A DNA stretch of 64,000 bases from Acidobacteriota bacterium (GTDB taxonomy: Bacteria; Acidobacteriota; Polarisedimenticolia; JACPZX01), in the NCBI GenBank assembly GCA_016195325.1, contig JACPZX010000075.1:18718-82717 (forward strand), read 5' to 3'. The notes below the pieces were generated by a model that saw only the letters and a program-made list of their open reading frames with translations, searched no databases and was not told the DNA's origin. The position numbers and the translations under genes were made by a program. Shown in pieces: positions 1 through 7,803 of this stretch (the stretch's first letter is position 1; the number at the start of each line of letters is the position of its first letter).

Positions 1-491
1 GGGCTTCTGATCCTCGATGTGGTAGCCGGGGACCCCCACCTCCACGAACCGGCGGATGAGGTTCCGGACGTGCGCGTCCCCTCCGTGGCCGGTGTCGGCG
101 TCGGCGATGCTGAAGGGACGGAAGTCGATCTCGGGGGCGGAGAGCCGCTGCTTGTCGGTCATCCGCGCGCGCGCGAAGTGCTGGTTCCGGTCGGCGGCGA
201 GGAGCATCCGCACGATCGGGGCCGCCTCGGCGGGAACCTGGCTCAGCGGATAGCTCGCGAGATCCCGGGGGAGTAGGGGCCGAAGGTGGTGATCGAGGAG
301 CGCTTCGCGAAGAGCTCCCGGAGCCGCGCGTGGAACCCCTCAGCGGCGGCGCGGGCGACGACGCAGTCGGCGCGGATCGTCCCCCGCTGCTCGGCGACCT
401 CGCGGGGGGAGTAGAGCCTCGTGATCCCCCGGAAGCGCGGGGAGTCGAACCACTCCCGGATCTCCGCAATCTGCTGCTGGAATAGGCTCAT
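1..491 (-). pseudogene. aceA: Isocitrate lyase, 5' part, frame-disrupted and cut by window edge
   Basis: Isocitrate lyase splits isocitrate into glyoxylate and succinate, the first step of the glyoxylate shunt. The start (ATG at 491) overlaps the malate synthase stop as ATGA. Residues 1-77 read as a normal lyase N-terminus ([15 protein letters not shown] ... [11 protein letters not shown]), but this frame stops at 243. In another frame the strand continues as [11 protein letters not shown] and then [16 protein letters not shown] and GYHIEDQKP, which are core lyase motifs, open to the window edge. From family memory, about 30 residues containing the glyoxylate-binding Gly-Trp stretch are expected between the two pieces and are absent, with a frame change at the join (about 265-275). 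It is either a real deletion or an assembly collapse. Family call is confident; functionality is not. Confidence 0.8.
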
Positions 492-2413
492 CTCGCGCTC
501 CTGCCCCCGCCGCCATCCTCCGGGGCGCTGAAATCCATGTTGCCGGTGAGGCGCGTTCCGCCGCCCCTGAAGGCGTCCATGTACCGGCGGATCCGCCCCC
601 TCGCCGAGCCGAGGTCGTGGTTGTTCAGGTTGATGTTGAGGAGATCGATGTACCACGGTGCCTTCACCTCCGCCCCGACGTACGCCTCGACGATCTCGCG
701 GGCGATCGGCAGCGTCGTCTCCTTCGAGTCGTCGTGGACGTCGCGGTTGCCCGCCGCGCGGAGCTTCCCGTACTCAGATGCGAGGAGCGCTCCGAAGATT
801 TCGGACGTGAAGGCCGGTTCCTCGGTCAGCCGCGCCCCCTTGTGCAGCCACTCCCAGAGGATGCTCAGGCGGATCTCGCCGGTGGCCATGTCCTCCATCA
901 GGTAGAGGACGTCGTCGTCGCCGAAAAAGTCGGCCGGCTTCAGCGCCGCCGCCTGGAATCCCTGGCTGAAGGCGTTGCCGTACTGCAGGGCGACGCTCAG
1001 CAGATCGCGCGCGCCGCGGACGGTGCGAGGCGCCGGCTCGAGGAGCGTCAATCCTTCGGCGTCGGCGGCCGTGTGGGTGAGCCGGGGGAAGGCGCGGCCG
1101 AGCTGGTTGTCCTCGCCGCCCCTCTCCCAGACGGGCCGCACGATGTGGACCATCTTCCAGTGCGCGACCCACTTGCCGCTCGCCCCCTCGCGCTGCTCCC
1201 GCTCTGCCCCAGCGATCGCCCGGCGCATGCCGCTCTCGACGCCGGCCTTCGAGCCCACCGGGATGTTGGGCTCCATGCCGCCCTGCCACAGGGCGCAGCG
1301 GCCGTCGCGATCGGGGGTGTTCACCGCGCGCCTCACGCGATCCTCGTAGTTCCTCATGTACCCGTACGTCATCGTGATCGCGTCGATGTTCGGGTTCACG
1401 AACGACGGGTCCCACGCCATCGCGTCGGAGACGCTGTTGATGTAGTCCCACCGGCCCGTGTTGAAGCCGACGAACCGCCGCCCAAGGGCGGCGCGGATCT
1501 CCATGAGCTGGAAGCTCGCCTCGAGCTGCTCGACGAGGACGTACGTCCGGATGGAGGAGGCGGGCAACCCCGCGTGCCCCTCGAGCGCCGAGAGGATCTC
1601 GCTCCAGAGGGCGGCCTCCTCGGCCGTCTGGATCTTGGGGAGGTAGAGGACGATCGAGCGGCCGCTCCCCAGGAGCGCGGCGTGGTTGTGGACGACGTAC
1701 ATCGAGGCGTCGACGATCGAGGCCGAGAATCCCTCTCCCCCCCTGACGCGCACGTGGCGATCGTCGAGGTGGAGGCCGCGCGGGCGGAAGATCTTCGTCG
1801 TGAAGCCGAGCTGCTCCGTCACGCTCGTCACGATCTCCCGGCCGAGAAAACCCCGCGCCCACGCGTTCATCTCGCCCGCCACCTCCGAGGCGATCCGGAG
1901 GAAGAGAGGAGAGCCGTCGAGCGCGAGCTTGAGGTTCCGCTGGTTCTCGAGCGACATCGTCGAGATCTGCCCCAGGGCGTCCTCGCCGTCGAACATCCAG
2001 CCGTCGGCCCCCGACAGCAGGGCGTACGCGACGTTCCGGAGGCTCCGCTCGATCGGCTCGCCGGGCTTCGTCGCCGGGCCAGTCCCCTGGATCCACTGGC
2101 GTCTCAGGTCCTTCGGGATTTCGCCGCCGGCGAACTTCCCCTCGCGCGCGTCGCGCACCTTGATGCGGGTCCGCGGGATCACGGAGTCGGGGTCCAGGAA
2201 GCCGATGCGCTCCTTCCGTTGCGCCCGGTCGGCCCTCCTCTTGATACGCGCGTCCATGAGGTCGCGCCTTTCGGCCTCGAACGCCGACATCGCCGACATC
2301 GCCGACATCACCTCGCGGGTGTAGACGTCCGGGAACTCGCGCTCGAGGCCCGGGCGGATCTCGAGGTCCTGGGTCCGGCCGGGCGCACCTTGGATCCGCG
2401 GGTTCTTGTCCAC
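488..2413 (-). CDS. aceB: Malate synthase
   Basis: This enzyme condenses glyoxylate with acetyl-CoA to malate, the second step of the glyoxylate shunt, in the cytoplasm. The 641-residue chain has the TIM-barrel signature [17 protein letters not shown] in its middle and the conserved stretches [16 protein letters not shown] and RNLKLALDG further upstream. The start used is GTG at 2413; relatives begin shortly before the matching [10 protein letters not shown] stretch, so a much longer N-terminus is unlikely. Its stop overlaps the isocitrate lyase start by 4 bp, so the two shunt enzymes form one coupled operon with aceB first. A triplicated 9-bp unit codes for the MSAMSAMSA near residue 35. Identification is firm. 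Confidence 0.93.
   Translation of the reverse strand: MDKNPRIQGAPGRTQDLEIRPGLEREFPDVYTREVMSAMSAMSAFEAERRDLMDARIKRRADRAQRKERIGFLDPDSVIPRTRIKVRDAREGKFAGGEIPKDLRRQWIQGTGPATKPGEPIERSLRNVAYALLSGADGWMFDGEDALGQISTMSLENQRNLKLALDGSPLFLRIASEVAGEMNAWARGFLGREIVTSVTEQLGFTTKIFRPRGLHLDDRHVRVRGGEGFSASIVDASMYVVHNHAALLGSGRSIVLYLPKIQTAEEAALWSEILSALEGHAGLPASSIRTYVLVEQLEASFQLMEIRAALGRRFVGFNTGRWDYINSVSDAMAWDPSFVNPNIDAITMTYGYMRNYEDRVRRAVNTPDRDGRCALWQGGMEPNIPVGSKAGVESGMRRAIAGAEREQREGASGKWVAHWKMVHIVRPVWERGGEDNQLGRAFPRLTHTAADAEGLTLLEPAPRTVRGARDLLSVALQYGNAFSQGFQAAALKPADFFGDDDVLYLMEDMATGEIRLSILWEWLHKGARLTEEPAFTSEIFGALLASEYGKLRAAGNRDVHDDSKETTLPIAREIVEAYVGAEVKAPWYIDLLNINLNNHDLGSARGRIRRYMDAFRGGGTRLTGNMDFSAPEDGGGGRSAR
2283..2309. 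repeat. Three perfect tandem copies of a 9-bp unit inside aceB
   Basis: The unit gccgacatc occurs three times in direct tandem and encodes a repeated Met-Ser-Ala near the malate synthase N-terminus. Because 9 is a multiple of three, copy-number change would keep the frame. It is a potential slippage site with no other evident role. Confidence 0.8.
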
Positions 2414-2470
2414 TCGAGTGACGAAGATGGGGCGGAACGACCGACCGTCAAGTCGGGGAGGGGCGAAGAA

Positions 2471-2695
2471 TCAGCGTTTGTCTCGAGGGAGCGAGCGGAG
2501 TTGGGCGGCGAGTACTTTCGGGTCGAGGTAGGACGTGTGCCCAGCGTAGATTTCGTTGAGGCGCTTCGTGAGATCGCCGGCGACGTATTCGCCGATTGCC
2601 GCGGCGTAGAGCTCGCTCCGCGAGATACCCAAACGGCGAGCCATGAGCTTCGCCGCGTAGTGGACCTCATCCGGAATGGAAACGGCTGTCTTCAT
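2471..2695 (-). CDS. Ribbon-helix-helix (CopG/MetJ-like) DNA-binding protein, antitoxin-like
   Basis: This is a 74-residue protein beginning MKTAVSIPDEVHYAAKLMA, the short beta strand plus first helix of a ribbon-helix-helix domain, followed by RRLGISRSELYAAAIGEYV, the second helix. Such proteins bind DNA as dimers and commonly act as antitoxins or small autoregulators. I chose ATG at 2695 because the RHH fold starts exactly there. No toxin partner (PIN, RelE or MazF type) is visible: the downstream neighbour on this strand is malate synthase and the divergent neighbour is a peptidase. It may therefore be an orphan antitoxin or a stand-alone regulator. The family call is good; the antitoxin role is inference. 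Confidence 0.72.
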   Translation of the reverse strand: MKTAVSIPDEVHYAAKLMARRLGISRSELYAAAIGEYVAGDLTKRLNEIYAGHTSYLDPKVLAAQLRSLPRDKR

Positions 2696-2783
2696 CCCGT
2701 GAGTATGACCATGATCGAGACATCGAGCAAGCAATCCTGGGGGGGTGTTCCCGCGGTGTCGGCCGCGTACTACCCTGTGCCGC

Positions 2784-3752
2784 ATGAAACCCAAAGCCGT
2801 GCGCCACCGCGAGCTCTACCCCGAGACGAAGCCCTACCGAACGGGGAAGTTGAAGGTCTCGAAGCTGCACACGATCCACTACGAGGAGTCCGGCAACCCG
2901 CGCGGCAAGCCGCTCGTCTTCCTGCATGGTGGCCCCGGCGGCGGCATCGGCCCGGTCTACCGCCGTTACTTCGATCCGAGGAAGTGGCGCATCGTGCTCC
3001 ACGACCAGCGCGGCTGCGGCAAGAGCACTCCGTTCTCCGAGCTTCGCGAGAACACCACGTGGGATCTCGTGGCCGACATCGAGAAGCTGAGGGAGCACCT
3101 CGGCATCGACCGATGGGTCGTCTTCGGCGGGAGCTGGGGGAGCACGCTGTCGCTGGCCTACGCCGAGACGCACCCCGATCGCTGCAAGGCGCTCGTGCTG
3201 CGCGGCATCTTCATGCTGCGGCGGAGCGAGCTCCTCTGGTTCTACCAGGACGGGGCGAGCCACATCTTCCCCGACGCCTGGGAGCACTACCTCGCGCCCA
3301 TCCCGCCGCGAGAGCGCGGCGACATGATGAAGGCGTACTACAAGCGCCTCACCAGCCGAGACCGCCGCGTGCGGGAGACGGCCGCGCGCGCCTGGTCGAT
3401 CTGGGAGGGGAGCACGAGCAAGCTCTTCTTCGATCCGGCGCTGGTGAAGACGATGGGGGGCGGCCGGTTCGCCGACGCCTTCGCCCGGATCGAGGCGCAC
3501 TACTTCGTGAACCGGGGGTTCATGAACCCCGACGATCAGCTCCTGCGCGACGTCCGGAAGATCCGCAGGATCCCCGGCGTGATCGTTCAGGGGAGGTACG
3601 ACGTCGTCTGCCCGATCCGCTCGGCGTGGGATCTCCACCGAGCCTGGCCCGAGGCGAAGCTCATCGTGGTGCCCGACGCCGGCCACTCCATGGCCGAGCC
3701 CGGAATCCGCACCGCGCTGATCGAGGAGACGGATCGCTTCGCGAGGCTGTAG
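2784..3752 (+). CDS. pip: Proline iminopeptidase (alpha/beta hydrolase)
   Basis: The enzyme removes N-terminal proline from peptides in the cytoplasm. The 322-residue length matches the family. Visible motifs are the oxyanion segment HGGPGGGIGP near residue 52, the DQRGCGKS segment typical of prolyl iminopeptidases, the nucleophile elbow GGSWGS with Ser117, and the acid and base Asp273 (GRYDVVCP) and His301 (DAGHS). The ATG at 2784 is preferred over an upstream in-frame start because homologues begin close to the RELYPETKPY stretch. It is divergent from the RHH gene and convergent with the TPR gene. Identification is firm; physiological substrate is inferred from the family. Confidence 0.92.
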   Translation: MKPKAVRHRELYPETKPYRTGKLKVSKLHTIHYEESGNPRGKPLVFLHGGPGGGIGPVYRRYFDPRKWRIVLHDQRGCGKSTPFSELRENTTWDLVADIEKLREHLGIDRWVVFGGSWGSTLSLAYAETHPDRCKALVLRGIFMLRRSELLWFYQDGASHIFPDAWEHYLAPIPPRERGDMMKAYYKRLTSRDRRVRETAARAWSIWEGSTSKLFFDPALVKTMGGGRFADAFARIEAHYFVNRGFMNPDDQLLRDVRKIRRIPGVIVQGRYDVVCPIRSAWDLHRAWPEAKLIVVPDAGHSMAEPGIRTALIEETDRFARL

Positions 3753-3771
3753 GGGCGCTCGGGCCGCCTAC
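3749..3771. terminator. Candidate bidirectional hairpin between convergent genes
   Basis: GTAGG (3749-3753) can pair with CCTAC (3767-3771), and an inner GGC with GCC around a short loop with one bulged base. It lies across the convergent stops of pip and the TPR gene. There is no U-tract, so a classical intrinsic terminator is not demonstrated. Confidence 0.3.
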
Positions 3772-4773
3772 TCAGTGGTACTTGTCCACGTAATCCACGA
3801 TCCGCATGAAGATTTCGCGCGGCATCAGCACGACCGCCTCCGGCGACTGCGGAGCGAGGATCTCGTAGTAGGCGAACTCGTCGACGTACCCGTCGGCGAT
3901 GACCTTCTCGACGTCGGCGGCTTTGCTCTTCATCGCGATGAGCATGAGGAGCGCTTCCTTCTCTTCGTCCATCCGAAACGGGTGCGTGGACGTCTCGGGG
4001 CCGTCCATGGCCTCGGCGTATCCGGGCTCGTAGGCCCACACCGCCTTCGTGATGGCGTAGCCCATCCAGTCGAGAGTGGCCTTGACCTTGATCTTATCGC
4101 CTTCTTTCGCGATCGAGTACTCTGGAGAGAAGCTCCATTCCTTCCAGGGCCTCCCCGCGCTCTCCCGCTCCGAAACGAGTTTCTTGCGCAGGATCTCGTG
4201 GTTGACGTTGAGGACGTGCGCAATGGTGAGGCTGCGGACCGCCTTCTCCTTCTCCTCCTGTTTCGCATACGCGTCGGAGAGGAACCAGTGCGCCTCGTAA
4301 TCGGCGAAGTTCGATTCGATCGCCGCGAGGTAGAGCTTCTCGGCCTCCGGGTACCTCTTCTGCATGAACTCGACGTCGCCCATGAGCGTCTTCAAGTGAT
4401 GGTACTCAGGCTCTTTCTCCTGAACGACGAGATAGAGCGCCATCGCGGCCGCGTAGTCCTTCTTCTCGTAAGCCGCCTCGGCTTTCGCAAAGAGCTCGCT
4501 CGCCTCCTTGGAAATCGTGAACTGCGTGAGGGCGTATCCCCCCTCGTCATTCTTCACGAGTCGGATATCGCTCGTGAGGACGCGCCCCTTCTGCGGGGGC
4601 ACCCCGGTTGGCTCGTAGTCGCCGACCTCGTAGACGAGGTGGGACTTCTCCATGATATCGATGATCTGCGCCGGGGTATGGAGGCGAGGGCGGTCGTCCT
4701 GATCCGGGCCGGCGAGGGTTGCCCCTGCCGGCAAGACGATCGAAAGGGCGGCCCAGCAGACGATCGATTTCAT
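3772..4773 (-). CDS. Secreted TPR-containing protein of unknown function
   Basis: This 333-residue protein starts with a signal peptide (MKSIVCWAALSIVLPAGATLAG). After a linker it shows at least three TPR-like helices between about residues 90 and 200, for example ELFAKAEAAYEKKDYAAAMALY, KRYPEAEKLYLAAIESN and EAHWFLSDAYAKQEE. The C-terminal 120 residues are not recognised. TPR arrays mediate protein contacts, so it may be a periplasmic adaptor. The start lies 20 bp after the stop of the upstream Ser/Thr kinase on the same strand, so the two are probably cotranscribed. Function is unknown. Confidence 0.7.
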   Translation of the reverse strand: MKSIVCWAALSIVLPAGATLAGPDQDDRPRLHTPAQIIDIMEKSHLVYEVGDYEPTGVPPQKGRVLTSDIRLVKNDEGGYALTQFTISKEASELFAKAEAAYEKKDYAAAMALYLVVQEKEPEYHHLKTLMGDVEFMQKRYPEAEKLYLAAIESNFADYEAHWFLSDAYAKQEEKEKAVRSLTIAHVLNVNHEILRKKLVSERESAGRPWKEWSFSPEYSIAKEGDKIKVKATLDWMGYAITKAVWAYEPGYAEAMDGPETSTHPFRMDEEKEALLMLIAMKSKAADVEKVIADGYVDEFAYYEILAPQSPEAVVLMPREIFMRIVDYVDKYH

Positions 4774-4793
4774 GGAGCGCGCCCTCCTCGACA

Positions 4794-7688
4794 CTACTTG
4801 AATCCGCCGATCAGGACCACGTCCTGGGTCGAGGCGCCGTACGTGAAGTAGAGGAGCGGCTCGTCGGGGGCCCAGAAGTGGCGCGAGAGCCTCCCCGTCT
4901 TGAACTCCGTGACGAGGGTCGGCTGCGCCTCGCCCGGCTTCAGCACCCAGAGGCTGTCCTTCTGATCGACGCGCCGGTGGATGACCATGCGCGAGCCGTC
5001 GGGGTGCCAGACGTGGTCGACGACCTGGCCGTCCGTGAAGCGCGTGAGCGGCTGGGGCTCGCCGTCCGGAATGGTCTTGCGCATCAGGTTCCAACCCTGG
5101 CCGCGATCGACGAAGGTCAGCGCCGCACCGTCCGGCGTCCACAGGAGGTTGGTCGCGCCGGGCGGCAGGGAGAAGCCGGCCTGCGGCTCGCCTCCTGGCA
5201 GGGGGACGACGTGGTAACGCGTGAGGAACTTCCCCTGGACCTCCTCGAGCGTCGCGTAGAGGGCCCGCTTCCCGTCGTGCGAGACGAGGGGCAGCTCGAC
5301 CGCCTTCCCGTCGACGAGCTTGTAGGGCCTGGCCTCGCCGATGTTCCGGATCCAGATCGACTTCGGATCGTCCCATCGGGAGAACGCCAGGGCGTTGCCC
5401 GCCGGCGAGAGCGCGATGAGCTGCTCGCCGTTCCCTTCCGTCAGCTGCTTGAGCCCGCCGCCGTCCGCGTCCATGCGCCAGACGTGGGCGACGACCTTCT
5501 CTCCCGCGTCCACCTGCGAGAAGACGAGACCGGTGCCTTCCGTGTACTCCGCGTTGATCACGAAAATCCCCTGCGAGGAGAGCTGCCGCCGCCCGTTGCC
5601 GTCGGCGCCGATGCGCCACATGAAGACGCTGTTGTCCTTCGGGGCCGAGAAGGCCGCCGCGCCGTGGGGCAGCGGCACGAGGTTGCCGATGGACCCCGCG
5701 CTCCCCGAGGCGAAGGTGATCGGCTGCGCCTCCGCCCCCTTCTCCGTCCGGGCGACCCAGAGGTTGTCGACGGTCGTTCTCCGGATGGCGGCGATCGACG
5801 AGCCGTCGGCGGAGATGGAGAGGTTGCCGTAGCCGTCCAGGTCGTTGGTCACGCGGAGCGTCTTGCCGCCCGGGTAGGAGACGCGGTAGAGCTGGGGACT
5901 GGTTCCCGCCCCCAGGTCGAACGCGCTGACGACGACCGCGCCCCCGTCGGGGACCCATCCCGTGCTGTTGGCGCTGAGCCAGGTGCGGTTGCCGAAACGT
6001 TCACTGGTTCCGGTCTCCGCGTCGATTGCGACCATCCAGGTCTTCGCTCCGGCCTCCGTGCTCTGGATGCCCGCGGCGATCTTCTTTCCGTCGGGTGACC
6101 GTGCCGGCGGGACGATGAAATGCTCGGGGGACTTGATCCGGACGAGCTCCCGCTCCTTGCCGCTGTCGACTTCCGCGACGACGAGAGAGTCCTGACTGAC
6201 GTCGAGGAGCCCGCGCCTGAAGCAGGCGCGCTTCCCGTCCGGGGAGAAGGTGGCCGCCGAGTCCACGTCGAAGGCGACCTTGCGCGGCGATCCACCCAGC
6301 GACGGCACCTCCCAGAGGGCGCTGTAGTGCGCAGCGTCCGGATCCCGGTTCAGGTAATAGAGGTAGTCGCCGTCGGGGGAGAAGCTGATCCCTCGAATCT
6401 GGAAATCCTGATCGGGGAGAATCGGCGCGTCGCTCCCTGTGCGCACCTGGCGCACGACGAAGGAGGTTTCCCGGTCCTTCGCGGTGACGTAGGCGAGGTA
6501 ACGGCCGTCCTTCGAGAGGACCGCCTCGCCCAGATCGTTGCGGCTCATGAGGACGGACATCTTCAGATCCTGGAAGCCCGCGCCGGCGTCTTCCCCCCGC
6601 GCCCCCCGGCCGAGGAGGCCGTAGAGGCCGAAGGCCAGCCCGCCGAGGGCCACGACCGCCGCGGCAGTCATGCCGATCCAGAACCCTTTCCCCCGCCCCG
6701 GCGCCGCGCCCAGCGCTCCCGAGGGGACGGAAGGCGCCGAGGTGGCCGAGGTCGCGCTCGCGGAGAGGGTGTCCCACTCCTCGACGACCTCGCGCAGATC
6801 GATGGCGACGTCCCTCATCGACTGGAAGCGTTGATCGGGGCTCTTCGCCAGGCATCGGCGGACGATGCGCCGCACCTCGGCGGGCACCTCTGGGTTCAGC
6901 TCCTCGATGGCCCTCGGCTTTTCCCTCAGGATCTGGTGCATGACCTCGATGTCGGTGTCCGCCACGAACGGCCGCCGGCGCGTCGCCGCCTCGTAGAGGA
7001 TGCACCCCATCGAGAAGATGTCGGAGCGGTGATCGACCGTCTTGGCCTGCACCTGCTCGGGGGACATGTACCCCACCGTCCCCATGACGACCCCCTCGCT
7101 CGTCGCCGCCACGTTCGTCGGGGCGCTGGTGGCGTCCGCCTCCGCGGGAGCCTGCTTCTCCGTCAGTTTCGCGAGGCCGAAGTCGAGGACCTTCGCGAAA
7201 CCGTCCTTGGAGACCATGATGTTGCCGGGCTTGAGGTCCCGGTGGACGATGCCGGCCGCATGGGCCTTGGAGACGCCTTCGGCGGCCTGGGCGAGGTAGC
7301 CGAGGAGGGTCCTCAGGTCCGCCTTCTCGTGGTGGATCTTCTGCGTCAGAGTGTCGCCGGAGACCAGCTCCATCGAGATGAAGTGGACCGGCTCGGCGTC
7401 CGGCTCCGCCCCGTCGCCCGCCCGGCTGGACCTCACCACGTCGTGGCCAATCTCGTAGATGGTGACGATGTTGGGGTGGTTCAGGGAGGAGGCAGACTTC
7501 GCCTCGGTCACGAAGCGGCGGACGCGCTCCTCGTTGCGGACCAGCCGGAGCGGCAGGACTTTCAGAGCGACGCTGCGCTCGAGCTTCTCGTCCTGGGCGA
7601 TGTAGACCTCGCCCATCCCGCCGGCGCCTAATGGTCCGACGACGCGGTAGTGGGAGATCTGGTCGTCGGGCTGAAGCGTCCGGCTCAT
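4794..7688 (-). CDS. Transmembrane Ser/Thr protein kinase with C-terminal TolB/WD40-like propeller
   Basis: The 964-residue protein phosphorylates Ser/Thr residues and is probably a surface sensor. The kinase domain occupies roughly residues 12-290: glycine loop GAGGMGEVY, ATP-binding lysine in VALKVL, catalytic loop HRDLKPGNIMV with Asp151, DFGLAK, and a long activation segment ending in a GYMSPEQ stretch. A hydrophobic helix near residues 340-365 (IGMTAAAVVALGGLAFGLYG) crosses the membrane. The outer part carries repeated SPDG-type blades (SFSPDGDYLYYL, FSPDGKRACF, RSPDGKKIA), as in TolB-like propellers, which likely bind a ligand. It is divergent from a second such kinase with only about 115 bp between likely starts and is upstream of the TPR gene. 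Signal and target are unknown. Confidence 0.9.
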   Translation of the reverse strand: MSRTLQPDDQISHYRVVGPLGAGGMGEVYIAQDEKLERSVALKVLPLRLVRNEERVRRFVTEAKSASSLNHPNIVTIYEIGHDVVRSSRAGDGAEPDAEPVHFISMELVSGDTLTQKIHHEKADLRTLLGYLAQAAEGVSKAHAAGIVHRDLKPGNIMVSKDGFAKVLDFGLAKLTEKQAPAEADATSAPTNVAATSEGVVMGTVGYMSPEQVQAKTVDHRSDIFSMGCILYEAATRRRPFVADTDIEVMHQILREKPRAIEELNPEVPAEVRRIVRRCLAKSPDQRFQSMRDVAIDLREVVEEWDTLSASATSATSAPSVPSGALGAAPGRGKGFWIGMTAAAVVALGGLAFGLYGLLGRGARGEDAGAGFQDLKMSVLMSRNDLGEAVLSKDGRYLAYVTAKDRETSFVVRQVRTGSDAPILPDQDFQIRGISFSPDGDYLYYLNRDPDAAHYSALWEVPSLGGSPRKVAFDVDSAATFSPDGKRACFRRGLLDVSQDSLVVAEVDSGKERELVRIKSPEHFIVPPARSPDGKKIAAGIQSTEAGAKTWMVAIDAETGTSERFGNRTWLSANSTGWVPDGGAVVVSAFDLGAGTSPQLYRVSYPGGKTLRVTNDLDGYGNLSISADGSSIAAIRRTTVDNLWVARTEKGAEAQPITFASGSAGSIGNLVPLPHGAAAFSAPKDNSVFMWRIGADGNGRRQLSSQGIFVINAEYTEGTGLVFSQVDAGEKVVAHVWRMDADGGGLKQLTEGNGEQLIALSPAGNALAFSRWDDPKSIWIRNIGEARPYKLVDGKAVELPLVSHDGKRALYATLEEVQGKFLTRYHVVPLPGGEPQAGFSLPPGATNLLWTPDGAALTFVDRGQGWNLMRKTIPDGEPQPLTRFTDGQVVDHVWHPDGSRMVIHRRVDQKDSLWVLKPGEAQPTLVTEFKTGRLSRHFWAPDEPLLYFTYGASTQDVVLIGGFK

Positions 7689-7803
7689 GGCGCACCCTTT
7701 CGACGGAACGGCGACGCGGGCACTCTACCCCCGTGAACGGGGTCCGTCCACGCGGCGCGCAACCCATCCCTCTCATGTAGAATGCCGTTTCTGTGAGGCG
7801 ACT

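Noticed and set aside
617-3793. Very long plus-strand open frame (over 1000 codons) across the malate synthase region
   Set aside because: It is antisense to malate synthase and runs through unrelated sequence. The translation is Arg/Asp/Val-rich low-complexity, typical of shadow frames in GC-rich DNA, while the opposite strand carries a clear enzyme.
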